Positions 6,239 through 13,289 of a DNA stretch of 33,597 bases are shown here, in pieces. How positions within the stretch are numbered: the stretch's first letter is position 1; each line of letters starts with the position of its first letter. The notes beneath the pieces are model-generated. The model was not told where the DNA came from and did no database searches. It was given only the letters and a program-made list of their open reading frames with translations. A program made the translations under genes and the position numbers. Source of the stretch: a virus; IMG/VR virus record IMGVR_UViG_3300038701_001546, positions 1 through 33,597 of that record. The stretch is one strand, 5' to 3'.

Positions 6239-7833
6239 AACCACGCTACTACCAGATTGAAGCGTCCGAAGCTACACAGGCCGAGTGGGCGAAGGGCAAT
6301 CGGAAGACACTCATCGTCATGCCGACCGGCACCGGTAAGACTATCACGTTCTCAGCCATTATTCAGGACCGCGTGCGGATGGGGGAGCGCTGTCTGATTC
6401 TTGCCCATCGCCAAGAACTACTCGATCAAGCAGCAAAGAAGCTGGGTGGGATGACCGGGCTTGGCTGCGCAGTCGAGAAGGCAGAGTCTACCTGCATTAA
6501 CGACTTCTTTCGCGTGGTCGTCGGTAGTGTCCAAACGATGATGCGCGAGAAGCGGCTGGCGACGTTTCCGCGAGACTTCTTCGACACGATCATCGTCGAC
6601 GAAGCACACCACGTCCTGGCCGATTCGTACCAGCGCATCCTTGCTCACTTCGAGAACGCCAACATTCTCGGTGTGACCGCGACGCCCGACCGCGGGGACA
6701 TGCGCGAGCTTGGTGAGTTCTTCGACTCAATGGCTTACGAATACTCGCTTCCGAAGGCGATCAAGGAAGGCTTCCTCTGCCCCATCAAGGCGCTTACCAT
6801 CCCGATCACACTGGACCTGACCGGAGTGAGCGTACGCGGCGGCGACTACCGTGCCGAGGAAGTCGGCAACGCGCTCGATCCGTACCTTCACCAGATTGCC
6901 GATGAGATGGTCGAGCATTGCCGGGGGCGGCGCTCCGTGGTATTCCTCCCTCTCATTGCGACGAGTCAGAAGTTCTGCGAGATTCTGCGCGAGAAGGGCA
7001 TCCGGGCTGCTGAGGTCAATGGGCAATCCACTGACCGAACCGAAATACTCGCTGACTTCGAGCGCGGCGCCTACGATGTGCTCTGCAATTCAATGTTGCT
7101 AACCGAGGGGTGGGACTGCCCACCCGTGGACTGCATCGTGTGTCTGCGTCCGACGAAGATTCGCAGCCTCTATTGCCAGATTGTCGGGCGGGGTACTCGA
7201 ATCCACGATGGCAAAGACCACCTCCTCCTGCTCGACTTTCTGTGGCTCTCGGCAAAGCATGAGCTCTGCCGGCCCGCTCACCTGCTGGCGTACGACGACA
7301 AGATCGCCGACAAGATGACTGAGCAGATCATTGCGGCTGGTTGCCCTGTGGACCTTGAGGAGGCCGAGCAGCAAGCCGAGGGCGACAGTATCGCCGAACG
7401 GGAGGAAGCACTGCGCAAGCGCCTCGCCGAGCAGCGCAACAAGAAGCGCAAGTTGGTGGATCCGCTGCAGTACGAGATGAGCATCCATTCCATGGACCTC
7501 TCCGACTACGAGCCGTCGTTCGGGTGGGAGGCCAAGCCCCCGACCGAGCAGCAGGTGAAGCAGCTAGAGACGGCTGGCATCCTCGCCGACGAGCTCGATG
7601 CAGGCAAAGCCGAACGACTACTAACGACGATTGACCGGCGCCGCTCGAGTGGACTGAGCACTCCGAAGCAAATTCGCTTCCTGGAGAGGAAAGGCTTTCG
7701 CGACGTTGGGACTTGGGGATTCAGTGACGCAAGAAAACTCATCGACCGAATCGCCGGCAACAACTGGCGAATCCCGGGCGACATCAATCCAGCAAAGTAT
7801 CAGCCGAAACAACAGGAGAAAATCAGCGCATGA
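6235..7833 (+). CDS. SF2 DEAH-type DNA helicase
   Basis: A 532-residue superfamily 2 helicase or translocase in the phage replication/recombination operon. Visible motifs are Q-like RYYQIEA near 4-10, Walker A TGTGKT (31-36), LAHRQEL (57-63), DEAH (122-125), motif III TAT (148-150) and motif VI QIVGRGTR (314-321). The C-terminal 180 residues are helical and charged, with STPKQIRFLERKG resembling a small accessory domain found at the ends of phage helicases. It overlaps neighbours at both ends by 4 bp. The family is certain; the substrate (branch migration or origin opening) is not. Confidence 0.92.
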   Translation: MKPRYYQIEASEATQAEWAKGNRKTLIVMPTGTGKTITFSAIIQDRVRMGERCLILAHRQELLDQAAKKLGGMTGLGCAVEKAESTCINDFFRVVVGSVQTMMREKRLATFPRDFFDTIIVDEAHHVLADSYQRILAHFENANILGVTATPDRGDMRELGEFFDSMAYEYSLPKAIKEGFLCPIKALTIPITLDLTGVSVRGGDYRAEEVGNALDPYLHQIADEMVEHCRGRRSVVFLPLIATSQKFCEILREKGIRAAEVNGQSTDRTEILADFERGAYDVLCNSMLLTEGWDCPPVDCIVCLRPTKIRSLYCQIVGRGTRIHDGKDHLLLLDFLWLSAKHELCRPAHLLAYDDKIADKMTEQIIAAGCPVDLEEAEQQAEGDSIAEREEALRKRLAEQRNKKRKLVDPLQYEMSIHSMDLSDYEPSFGWEAKPPTEQQVKQLETAGILADELDAGKAERLLTTIDRRRSSGLSTPKQIRFLERKGFRDVGTWGFSDARKLIDRIAGNNWRIPGDINPAKYQPKQQEKISA

Positions 7834-8633
7834 GTGACGCCATCGACCCCCGCGTGCTCGCCTACGAGGTGAACGGGCTTAGGGTGCGGGAGAACAAAGC
7901 GCCCGGCGGCGTGCCGTTCTACACGGTATGGCGCAGGTCCGACAACACCTACCTAAATGTTCATGGTGAAGTAACCGACGAGTGGATCAGCTTCCCCACC
8001 TTCGACGCCGCCCTGACCGCGCTGTTGCGCTACGCGGATCGCGTGCTGCCGGAGGGCGCGCTGCGGGTGGTGCCATCGCTTTCGTGGCCGGGTGATTGGA
8101 TTGTGCGAAATAACGAAGCTAGCAAAATGCTTCATTCGGATGGTGTTATTAGGGATGCCAAGGATATAAGCGGGGGGTGGCGCTGGCCCACCCCCGCCGC
8201 CGCGCTGCTTGCGCTGATCGAGCACGAGGAGGCGGAACACGAGCACAATAGCGCGCGACCGTTTCCGCCGGAGGCCAGTGAGCAGCCCGACCCACAGCCG
8301 CGCTGGGAGGTGATGCAAAAAGACGCGCGCTGGTTTGTCACAGATACGAATGGTAACTACCTTTGCTGCGACCGGTCTGTGACCACAATCCCAAACGAAT
8401 GGTACGAGGAATGGCTTGCGAGAGCGGCTGCCCGCTACGCCAACGCCGAAGGTCCGCACCCGCCGAGGCCGGAGGTGTGGACGCTAAAGGAGGATCCGCC
8501 CCATTCGTGGGACGTTCTATGTCGTGGCGAGATAGCGGTTTCATTCTGGGATGATGGGCTGGGTGGCAAGGCGGAAGAGCACGCCGCCGCGTGGATGGAA
8601 GCCAAGCGCGCAGGAGGGCGGGGCGATGAGTAG
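7830..8633 (+). CDS. Hypothetical protein built of about four divergent repeats
   Basis: A 267-residue acidic protein, Trp-rich, with no recognised family. Four segments look like diverged copies of one unit: W..V/F strand, a short charged loop with an N or D, another W, then an Ala-rich helix. Examples are FPTFDAALTALLRY (about 52-65), PTPAAALLALIEHEE (122-136), NEWYEEWLARAAARY (188-202) and AEEHAAAWMEAKRA (248-261). It starts in an ATGA overlap with the helicase and closes the replication block. The repeats suggest a scaffold or binding role, which is inference only. Confidence 0.7.
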   Translation: MSDAIDPRVLAYEVNGLRVRENKAPGGVPFYTVWRRSDNTYLNVHGEVTDEWISFPTFDAALTALLRYADRVLPEGALRVVPSLSWPGDWIVRNNEASKMLHSDGVIRDAKDISGGWRWPTPAAALLALIEHEEAEHEHNSARPFPPEASEQPDPQPRWEVMQKDARWFVTDTNGNYLCCDRSVTTIPNEWYEEWLARAAARYANAEGPHPPRPEVWTLKEDPPHSWDVLCRGEIAVSFWDDGLGGKAEEHAAAWMEAKRAGGRGDE

Positions 8634-8844
8634 CGAAACTAACCAAACCGAATCCGAACGGCTGGCGCGGGCGATGAATAGGGTCTGGGATAGCGAATGG
8701 TGCCAGTGGGTCGTGCTTTGCAATTGGCACACCATCCCAGACGACGACGCCTTCCCCGACCTCTTCCCCGACTCGGCGCGATACTGTTCGCGATGCGCGT
8801 GGCGTGGCCGAAGCTGCTTGCCAAGCGTGAATACATCAGCCTAG
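8626..8844 (+). CDS. Small zinc-binding-like protein
   Basis: A 72-residue protein starting in an 8-bp overlap (ATGAGTAG) with the preceding gene and preceded by GGAGGGCGGGG. Cys32-x2-His35 and Cys54-x2-Cys57 form a plausible zinc site around an acidic DDDAFPDLFPD loop. It is the first gene of the accessory small-gene block. Function unknown. Confidence 0.6.
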   Translation: MSSETNQTESERLARAMNRVWDSEWCQWVVLCNWHTIPDDDAFPDLFPDSARYCSRCAWRGRSCLPSVNTSA

Positions 8845-8885
8845 AGCAATCTGTCTGTTATCCAGTGAATATCACTACCTGCACG

Positions 8886-8972
8886 ATGACACAGGTTGAA
8901 ATTGAGGCTATGCCCCCCGCCGAAGCCATCAACCACGCGCTCGCGGCGGTGGTGCTGAACATAGGAGAATAG
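8886..8972 (+). CDS. Very small ORF, possible truncated phage domain
   Basis: 28 codons beginning MTQVEIEAMPPAEAINHALA. The opening resembles the first helix of phage ABA-sandwich-type small proteins (MTxEEIEAMPxGxELDxLVA), as if only the N-terminus remains. No clear ribosome site precedes it. A longer in-frame form could start at the ATG at 8793, overlapping the previous gene by 52 bp. Treat as uncertain; it may be a fossil. Confidence 0.3.
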   Translation: MTQVEIEAMPPAEAINHALAAVVLNIGE

Positions 8973-8974
8973 AA

Positions 8975-9178
8975 ATGGACATGGGAAACGGGAAGTTTGG
9001 AGAAGTACCGCAGCATATACAAGACGCCTTCAATGAAATGCGAGACGAGGGTAGTCTGCTGCGCGTATTCAAAATCGGTGAAGAATTGGAAATCCGTGGA
9101 TCTAAATTCAAGGTGGAGGCTATCTACGAAGATGGTCGTATGACACTGCGCCTGCAAAAGCGGGCATTAGGGGTGTAG
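8975..9178 (+). CDS. Hypothetical phage protein
   Basis: A 67-residue protein with GGAG upstream. The layout, a DMGNGKFGEVP opening followed by LRVFKIGEELEIRGSKFKVE and a basic end, recalls a family of small phage proteins with a short beta-barrel-like core (IGEELEIRGSKFKVEAI). No function is known. Four bases separate it from the next gene. Confidence 0.65.
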   Translation: MDMGNGKFGEVPQHIQDAFNEMRDEGSLLRVFKIGEELEIRGSKFKVEAIYEDGRMTLRLQKRALGV

Positions 9179-9181
9179 GGG

Positions 9182-9373
9182 ATGAGCGTCAAAAACATTA
9201 TCGATTGCCCTAGCTGCGAGGGTTTGTTGTCGGGCATAGACAAGATTATTGATTGCGATATCTGTAGTCAGGAAATTTGCGCCGGGTGCTCGGTGCAGTA
9301 CCTCGATATGACCGTGTGTCGTTTCTGCGCTGAGGATGAAGACCAGAGAGCTATGGAGAGCTATCAACTATGA
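9182..9373 (+). CDS. Small protein with four CxxC pairs (zinc cross-brace-like)
   Basis: A 63-residue protein with eight cysteines as four CxxC pairs: 9/12, 25/28, 33/36 and 46/49. This spacing suits two zinc ions in a RING- or treble-clef-like fold. The C-terminus is acidic. Its stop overlaps the next start (ATGA). Small phage zinc proteins often contact host polymerase or nucleases, but no partner is evident here. Confidence 0.65.
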   Translation: MSVKNIIDCPSCEGLLSGIDKIIDCDICSQEICAGCSVQYLDMTVCRFCAEDEDQRAMESYQL

Positions 9374-9789
9374 CCACCGACCACCTAACCGCCCGCCTGC
9401 GCGACGGGCAGGAACTCAGCGACGGACAACGACAGCAACTAAACGAGCGCATCGCGCGGGTGCTGGACCCGGAGAACAGACGCGGGTGGTTTCGGCGCTC
9501 TTGCTCGGTGTGTCAAGCACCATTACCCGAACAAGCAACCCCGTGTTACGGCGACAAGCCATACATGGATTACATCGGCCCCGACTTCCTCTCGCCCACG
9601 GACGGCGAGGCGCAGCGGATGATGCGGGAGTGGTTGGAGAGTCGAAATTGCTCTATGAAGAGATACCCCGGCTGGACGATTATTTCTACACAACAGAATC
9701 TTCCCAACAACTTTAACTGGACAAATATTGCCAAACACCATTGCCACTCCACCGCCCTCGCGCTGGCCGTGCTGAGGGTCGGGGGATGA
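9370..9789 (+). CDS. Hypothetical protein, ABA-sandwich-like
   Basis: A 139-residue protein. The opening LTARLRDGQELSDGQRQQLN is helical. A CSVC..C segment follows (about 45-58), then a region reading like the phage ABA-sandwich domain: DFLSPTDGEAQRMMREWLE, a strand, and HHCHSTALALAVLRV at the end. Proteins of this type are common in phage accessory blocks without assigned role. Both ends are in ATGA overlaps. Confidence 0.6.
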   Translation: MTTDHLTARLRDGQELSDGQRQQLNERIARVLDPENRRGWFRRSCSVCQAPLPEQATPCYGDKPYMDYIGPDFLSPTDGEAQRMMREWLESRNCSMKRYPGWTIISTQQNLPNNFNWTNIAKHHCHSTALALAVLRVGG

Positions 9790-10013
9790 GGTGGCGATGT
9801 TTCCATTGCGACTTCGCAACACAAGACCCCGGGGAGGCTAAAGCCCATTTCGGGGAAACGTCGGACGAGGTGCCTTTGTGTAAATGGAGTGAGGGCGACC
9901 TACGCGCAGAGCTTCAACAAACAATGCTCCAACTAGAACACGAACGCGAAGAAAACCACCAGTTGCGCAGTAAAATTGAACGGCTAACAACCCCGCCCGA
10001 GGCGGAAGGATAG
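9786..10013 (+). CDS. Zinc-finger plus coiled-coil small protein
   Basis: A 75-residue protein. Cys5-x2-Cys8, His21 and Cys32 outline a C2HC zinc finger (RCFHCDFATQD then AKAHFGE and PLCKW). A long Glu/Gln-rich coiled coil then runs from about 36 to 68 (LRAELQQTMLQLEHEREEN). It probably dimerises. The start overlaps the previous stop. The finger pattern recurs in many phage small proteins of unknown role. Confidence 0.65.
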   Translation: MRWRCFHCDFATQDPGEAKAHFGETSDEVPLCKWSEGDLRAELQQTMLQLEHEREENHQLRSKIERLTTPPEAEG

Positions 10014-10018
10014 AAGGG

Positions 10019-10635
10019 ATGACCGTAAAAGAGATTTGTAAAATTATGCCCGCAGCAGATGGGTGGCGAGTGCTACCTAACGGCCACCGCGTGACGCTCG
10101 GCGACGGCGTGACGCTCGGCGACGATGTGACGCTCGGCGACGACGTGAGGATCGGCGACTACGTGACGCTCGGCGACCGCGTGAGGATCGGCGACTACGT
10201 GACGCTCGGCAACGACGTGACGCTCGGCGACTACGTGAGGATCGAGGCGCTTAATGTAGGGCGCATTCTCGCAATCCAGTCTGCCTGTACACCACTGCGC
10301 TTTTGGAAATGGGTGAACCACGCGATCTTAGCGCCTACGGTGGCTATCAGTATCAATTGGGAGCGTTTCATGAGTCTGATGGTGATGTGTCGGATGTGCA
10401 ATGCGCCGCCGGTCTGCACGTCTGCGACGTGGGCGTGATGTACGAGCATATGGGCTTGGGCACACCGGATCAGCACAGCAAGATCCCGTTACTGGTCGAA
10501 GTACAGCCGGAGGATATTTTATACGCGCCAATGCCGGGGACGGGCGGGAAATGGAGGGTGCGGCGGCTGCAAGTGTTGGATTATGCGTGGTCTAGTGATA
10601 AACCGCCCGGGGCGGAAGGAGAGAACAATGACTAA
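10019..10635 (+). pseudogene. Hexapeptide-repeat (left-handed beta-helix) protein, frameshifted
   Basis: The ATG at 10019 opens a protein with nine hexapeptides of the form V-T/R-L/I-G-D-x (residues about 25-77), the signature of a left-handed beta helix. The frame stays open to 10438, but the natural-looking C-terminal domain is one base out, in the frame ending at 10635 (EPRDLSAYGGYQYQLGAFHE, CAAGLHVCD, PLLVEVQPEDILYAP, WRVRRLQVLDY). One extra T in the TTTT run at 10301-10304 would join the halves as TPLRFLEMGEPRD. No start with a good ribosome site serves the second half. Either the gene is broken or the run was miscalled. Function unknown; it may be a beta-helix binding protein. Confidence 0.7.
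10091..10249 (+). repeat. 18-bp coding tandem repeat (beta-helix codons)
   Basis: Eight full 18-bp units from 10091 to 10234 plus a partial ninth, consensus GTGACGCTCGGCGACGAC. Some units carry GTGAGGATCGGC. Each unit encodes one hexapeptide coil turn, so copy number can change by slippage without breaking the frame. Confidence 0.9.
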
Positions 10636-11053
10636 CCCCACGCCCGAGAAACTCGCCGCGCTGGCGGAACTGATCGGCATCACGCCGGAAACGCATCCGC
10701 AGTGCTGGAGATGGACAGACGATGAGCGCGAGCGGATAGCGCATGAGCCTAAGTATCTCCCGAACCCCTTCGACCCCGACGCGGACCCGCGCGCGGTGGA
10801 TGATGTGTGGCTCGCGCCGATGAAGCGCTATCTATTTGGTAGGGGTTTCCGTATTCGTGTGACGGCACGGTTTTATAACCGCAGGCAGCAGACATTGCAC
10901 TTGTGCAAAATCAGCCATTTTAAATCGACTGCTGAGTTTCGATCCCTCCTTGAGCCGTCAGAATTTCGCGCCCTCTACACCGCCGCCCGACACGCGCGCG
11001 TGTCGGGGATCGTGGAGACTGACCACATGGAGACCGAGCATGCATCTACCTGA
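10628..11053 (+). CDS. Hypothetical protein
   Basis: A 141-residue protein starting at the ATG with GGAAGGAGAG just upstream, overlapping the end of the beta-helix gene. An N-terminal helix (PEKLAALAELIGIT) is followed by two aromatic-rich segments (QCWRWTDDERER) and a C-terminal helix (SEFRALYTAARHARV). No family recognised. It belongs to the accessory block. Confidence 0.6.
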   Translation: MTNPTPEKLAALAELIGITPETHPQCWRWTDDERERIAHEPKYLPNPFDPDADPRAVDDVWLAPMKRYLFGRGFRIRVTARFYNRRQQTLHLCKISHFKSTAEFRSLLEPSEFRALYTAARHARVSGIVETDHMETEHAST

Positions 11054-11219
11054 TTGGGTTACGTGCAACGACTGCCGACATGTGAAAGCTTGTATGTCTG
11101 AAGGGCTGACGATAAAAAAAAGTAAGAACTGCTGCAAGAGTCCGTCGCACTTTGAGCCGAAATCCGTCAAACGCATGCTACTACGCGCCAAATGGGAGGC
11201 CGAACATGCCGCGGACTAA
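11040..11219 (+). CDS. Small cysteine-rich protein
   Basis: A 59-residue basic protein with Cys9, Cys12, Cys18, Cys31, Cys32 and His37 (CNDCRHVKAC, then CCKSPSHFEPK). This suits a single zinc site. The ATG at 11040 lies 14 bp inside the preceding gene. The C-terminus is helical and basic. Function unknown. Confidence 0.6.
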   Translation: MHLPDWVTCNDCRHVKACMSEGLTIKKSKNCCKSPSHFEPKSVKRMLLRAKWEAEHAAD

Positions 11220-11562
11220 CTTTGAAGCGATGGACGACGCGACGATAAACCGATGGGCGGCAGAGCGGGATGGGTGGACGTACCACAAAAAGTCCGATAG
11301 CTGGACCTATATAGATCGCGGAATTGGTTCATACAAACCCCCTGACTACGCCACATCCGCCGACGCGACGCTAGGGCTGGCGCAGAGGTGGGGATTCGGG
11401 GTAAGTGTCGCAAACTACTATGCTGGATTTCAAGGATGGGATGTTTCTGCATATCGCGCTAAGATGTACAAAGGCGAGCAAAGTACTGCACCAACCTTCC
11501 CCCCGCGCCCTGCTCAACGCCCTGTGCGCGGCGAAGGAAGCGGAGGAACGAACCATGAGTAG
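11206..11562 (+). CDS. ABA-sandwich-like protein with a probable frameshifted end
   Basis: A 118-residue protein. The opening MPRTNFEAMDDATINRWAAE, a Trp/Tyr-rich hairpin (GWTYHKKSDSWTYID) and PDYATSADATLGLAQRWGF follow the phage ABA-sandwich pattern. After residue 97 the present frame reads a Pro/Gly-rich tail, whereas one frame over the DNA encodes PRALLNALCAAKEAEER, which resembles the normal helical end. Dropping one C from the C6 run in CTTCCCCCCGC near 11500 would join them. The native stop TAG overlaps the next ATG by 8 bp, so the present frame may also be real. Confidence 0.6.
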   Translation: MPRTNFEAMDDATINRWAAERDGWTYHKKSDSWTYIDRGIGSYKPPDYATSADATLGLAQRWGFGVSVANYYAGFQGWDVSAYRAKMYKGEQSTAPTFPPRPAQRPVRGEGSGGTNHE

Positions 11563-11736
11563 TGATCTGCGAAGCCCGTTAGCCAAAGCGCGTGATGAAT
11601 GGATTGAGAGCGACGCGGGACAATCGTGCTGCGACGACTCCACGCGGGTCTACGGGCAGTACCTACGAAACAGGCTAGAGAGAGCGTTTTTGGCTGGCGC
11701 GCGGTATGCCGAAAAGGCCAAGGAAGCGGAGGAACG
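11534..11736 (+). repeat. 17-bp direct repeat carrying ribosome-binding sites
   Basis: AAGGAAGCGGAGGAACG occurs at 11534-11550 and again at 11720-11736, each just upstream of a gene start (11555 and 11742). It contains GGAGGA. In the second copy the frame of the upstream gene encodes AKEAEER. It looks like a duplicated translation-initiation cassette that may have carried gene insertions by homologous recombination. Confidence 0.6.
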
Positions 11737-11749
11737 GGCTGATGGCTGA
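11555..11749 (+). CDS. Hypothetical small phage protein
   Basis: A 64-residue helical protein, starting after GGAGGA. SPLAKARDEWIESDAGQSCC and YGQYLRNRLERAFLAGARY match a recurring small phage protein that pairs an acidic CC segment with a helix ending in an A-G-A-R motif. No role known. The C-terminus AKEAEER is encoded within the 17-bp repeat. Confidence 0.65.
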   Translation: MSSDLRSPLAKARDEWIESDAGQSCCDDSTRVYGQYLRNRLERAFLAGARYAEKAKEAEERADG

Positions 11750-11981
11750 TCTGACAACAACGCCGATCCGCGTGTCGGTACACCGCAAGGATACCAATCC
11801 TGTGCATCACGAATCCGCGATCCATGTTGAGTTGGTCGATGAAGGCGGCGGACCATTTATCAGTCTGCTGAGCCTTGAGACGAGCGAGACGGTTAGCATG
11901 GACATAGAAGAGCTAGAAGCGGTGGTGGTTGCCGCGCGTGGCCTCATGGATGGATTCAAAAAGGAGCAGGGCGATGGATAG
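11742..11981 (+). CDS. Hypothetical protein of beta-rich phage family
   Basis: A 79-residue protein. IRVSVHRKDT near 8, AIHVELVDEGGGPFISLLS (about 26-44) and an acidic MDIEELEAVVVAARGLMDG helix fit a small family often carried by phages, with a beta-sheet core and a C-terminal helix. The start has GGAGGA upstream and overlaps the previous gene by 8 bp. Function unknown. Confidence 0.65.
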   Translation: MADLTTTPIRVSVHRKDTNPVHHESAIHVELVDEGGGPFISLLSLETSETVSMDIEELEAVVVAARGLMDGFKKEQGDG

Positions 11982-12639
11982 CGGGCGGATAGCCGAGATT
12001 CGGGAGCGGTGCGAGGCGGCGACGCCAGGGCCGTGGTTGTGGCGCATTGGGGTTCAAAATCGAAATGTTGAGCTTATCGCCAACGATGGGCTGATGTCTA
12101 TTGTTATGGATTATGCTCGATGGGGTATGAATCGCGCAACACCGCGCTTCTCTCGGGTTGGATTGCTTCACAATGCGAGCGAGTTTACTAAACCAAAGCC
12201 GGACTACGAACATCACGCGAAGTGGGACAGCACCATCGACCATGAGGATGCCCAATTCATCGCCCACGCCCGCCAAGACGTACCCGACCTACTCAACGCA
12301 CTCGACGCCGCCAACGCGAAGATAGCCTCAATGCGAGACAGCTACGCGGAGAGCATCGGGCACTACCGCGAAGAGATCCGGCTTCTAAGAAAGCAGCGCG
12401 ACGAAGCTAGGGCGCTTATTGTGGAGTTGGATGAGGCATTCGATACCCTCGACAGCATCGCGAACGCCTACCCTGAAGAGGTGTTCCCCGAGCCTGACTG
12501 GATCGCGGTTCGCGAGGCGCTTGAGGCACACAACATAAGCATGGATTGCGTCAGTGCGGGTAACATGCGCGTGGTGGCGCAGAACGTCGGGCGCATTATC
12601 GCGCCGTTGCGCAGGGAGGTCCTGCGCCATGACCGATGA
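11974..12639 (+). CDS. Ea22-like early protein
   Basis: A 221-residue protein starting at the ATG at 11974 after AGGAGCAGG. The AATPGPW motif (15-21) and DAQFIAHARQDVPDLLNAL (about 91-109) are hallmarks of the Ea22-like phage family, here separated by a variable region. A coiled coil (YREEIRLLRKQRDEARAL) and an acidic helical tail follow. Ea22-type proteins are early phage proteins of unknown biochemical role. The end overlaps the next gene by 11 bp. Confidence 0.75.
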   Translation: MDSGRIAEIRERCEAATPGPWLWRIGVQNRNVELIANDGLMSIVMDYARWGMNRATPRFSRVGLLHNASEFTKPKPDYEHHAKWDSTIDHEDAQFIAHARQDVPDLLNALDAANAKIASMRDSYAESIGHYREEIRLLRKQRDEARALIVELDEAFDTLDSIANAYPEEVFPEPDWIAVREALEAHNISMDCVSAGNMRVVAQNVGRIIAPLRREVLRHDR

Positions 12640-12838
12640 GTGGAGAATCTGGAATGGTGAATACGAGAAACACCCGTGCAAGGTACGTGACGGAAACGGA
12701 TACATCTACGCATGGCCGAATGCCGGCCTTATGATGGCTATGGATAAGAGTGGGCGATATTGGCAACCAAGCGACAATATCGAGGTGCAAGACGCTTCGA
12801 TGGGTGAGTGGATGGAGGCATTGCGCCATGGCCGATGA
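12629..12838 (+). CDS. Hypothetical protein
   Basis: A 69-residue Trp-rich protein (five Trp) with GGGAGG before its ATG. Segments DEWRIWNGEYEKHPCKV and KSGRYWQPSDNIEV suggest a small beta-barrel. It ends in the same sequence context as the previous gene (a TTGCGCC-ATG junction overlapping the next start). No family recognised. Confidence 0.6.
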   Translation: MTDEWRIWNGEYEKHPCKVRDGNGYIYAWPNAGLMMAMDKSGRYWQPSDNIEVQDASMGEWMEALRHGR

Positions 12839-13103
12839 GCAGCAGCGCAAAAAAAAAGGGAGGGCTATCACGATGCACGGGTTAGAGCAACAATATGGGG
12901 TGACGATAGACCGGAGATACCACAGGAATATCCTATTCGCCTGCGAGACCTTAGAAGACTTCATGTATGACAACTACGATTTCAAGATCCAAGATGTCGG
13001 TTTGGAAATGCGCTGGGGTGAGTTTGTAGCCGCGCTGGCATACATTCGGCACTGTGCGAGGGTCAAGATGGAAGAGACTGAGAATGCGAGGAATGATGAC
13101 TGA
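12828..13103 (+). CDS. Hypothetical protein with poly-A tract near its start
   Basis: A 91-residue protein. The ATG at 12828 has GGAGG 9 bp upstream. After seven codons a run of nine A (12849-12857) encodes three Lys. A second in-frame ATG at 12873 has GGGAGGG at good spacing and would give a form lacking the basic leader. The body is helical (YHRNILFACETLEDFMYDNY, FVAALAYIRHCARVKMEET). Slippage on the A9 run could also switch frames. Function unknown. Confidence 0.6.
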   Translation: MADEQQRKKKGRAITMHGLEQQYGVTIDRRYHRNILFACETLEDFMYDNYDFKIQDVGLEMRWGEFVAALAYIRHCARVKMEETENARNDD

Positions 13104-13152
13104 ACAGCAGCGGTGCGGGCGGTGCCCGTGCTGGAAGGAGAAGATCGAATGA
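13093..13152 (+). CDS. Micro-ORF with CxxC-C motif
   Basis: A 19-residue ORF (MMTEQQRCGRCPCWKEKIE) overlapping the previous stop by 11 bp and ending in an ATGA overlap with the next gene. Three cysteines in CGRCPC could bind a metal. It has no strong ribosome site, so it may only couple translation or be chance. Confidence 0.25.
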   Translation: MMTEQQRCGRCPCWKEKIE

Positions 13153-13289
13153 GTGAACAAGAGGCCGCAATGCAGGGCTACAGCGTCCGCCGCGTGCGTC
13201 TCGAGGTGGTGGAGGATGGCGTGCTTAGGCCTGGACATCTGATGATGCTCGCGGGGCCGTCGAAGGCGTTCGAAGAGAAAAGCGAATGA
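13149..13289 (+). CDS. Hypothetical small protein upstream of primase-helicase
   Basis: A 46-residue protein with GGAAGGAG at good spacing. It holds a strand-rich SVRRVRLEVVEDGV and a hydrophobic LMMLAGPSKAF. The start and stop both overlap neighbours by 4 bp (ATGA), supporting translation. The end GPSKAF happens to resemble the Walker A start of the next protein but is too short to be a domain. Confidence 0.55.
   Translation: MSEQEAAMQGYSVRRVRLEVVEDGVLRPGHLMMLAGPSKAFEEKSE

Noticed and set aside
10091-10249. CRISPR-like array
   Set aside because: Units are contiguous 18-bp coding repeats without spacers, so this is not a CRISPR.
10073-10321. Minus-strand repeat ORF opposite the hexapeptide repeats
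   Set aside because: Any frame across an 18-bp tandem repeat stays open; the plus-strand hexapeptides are the meaningful reading.
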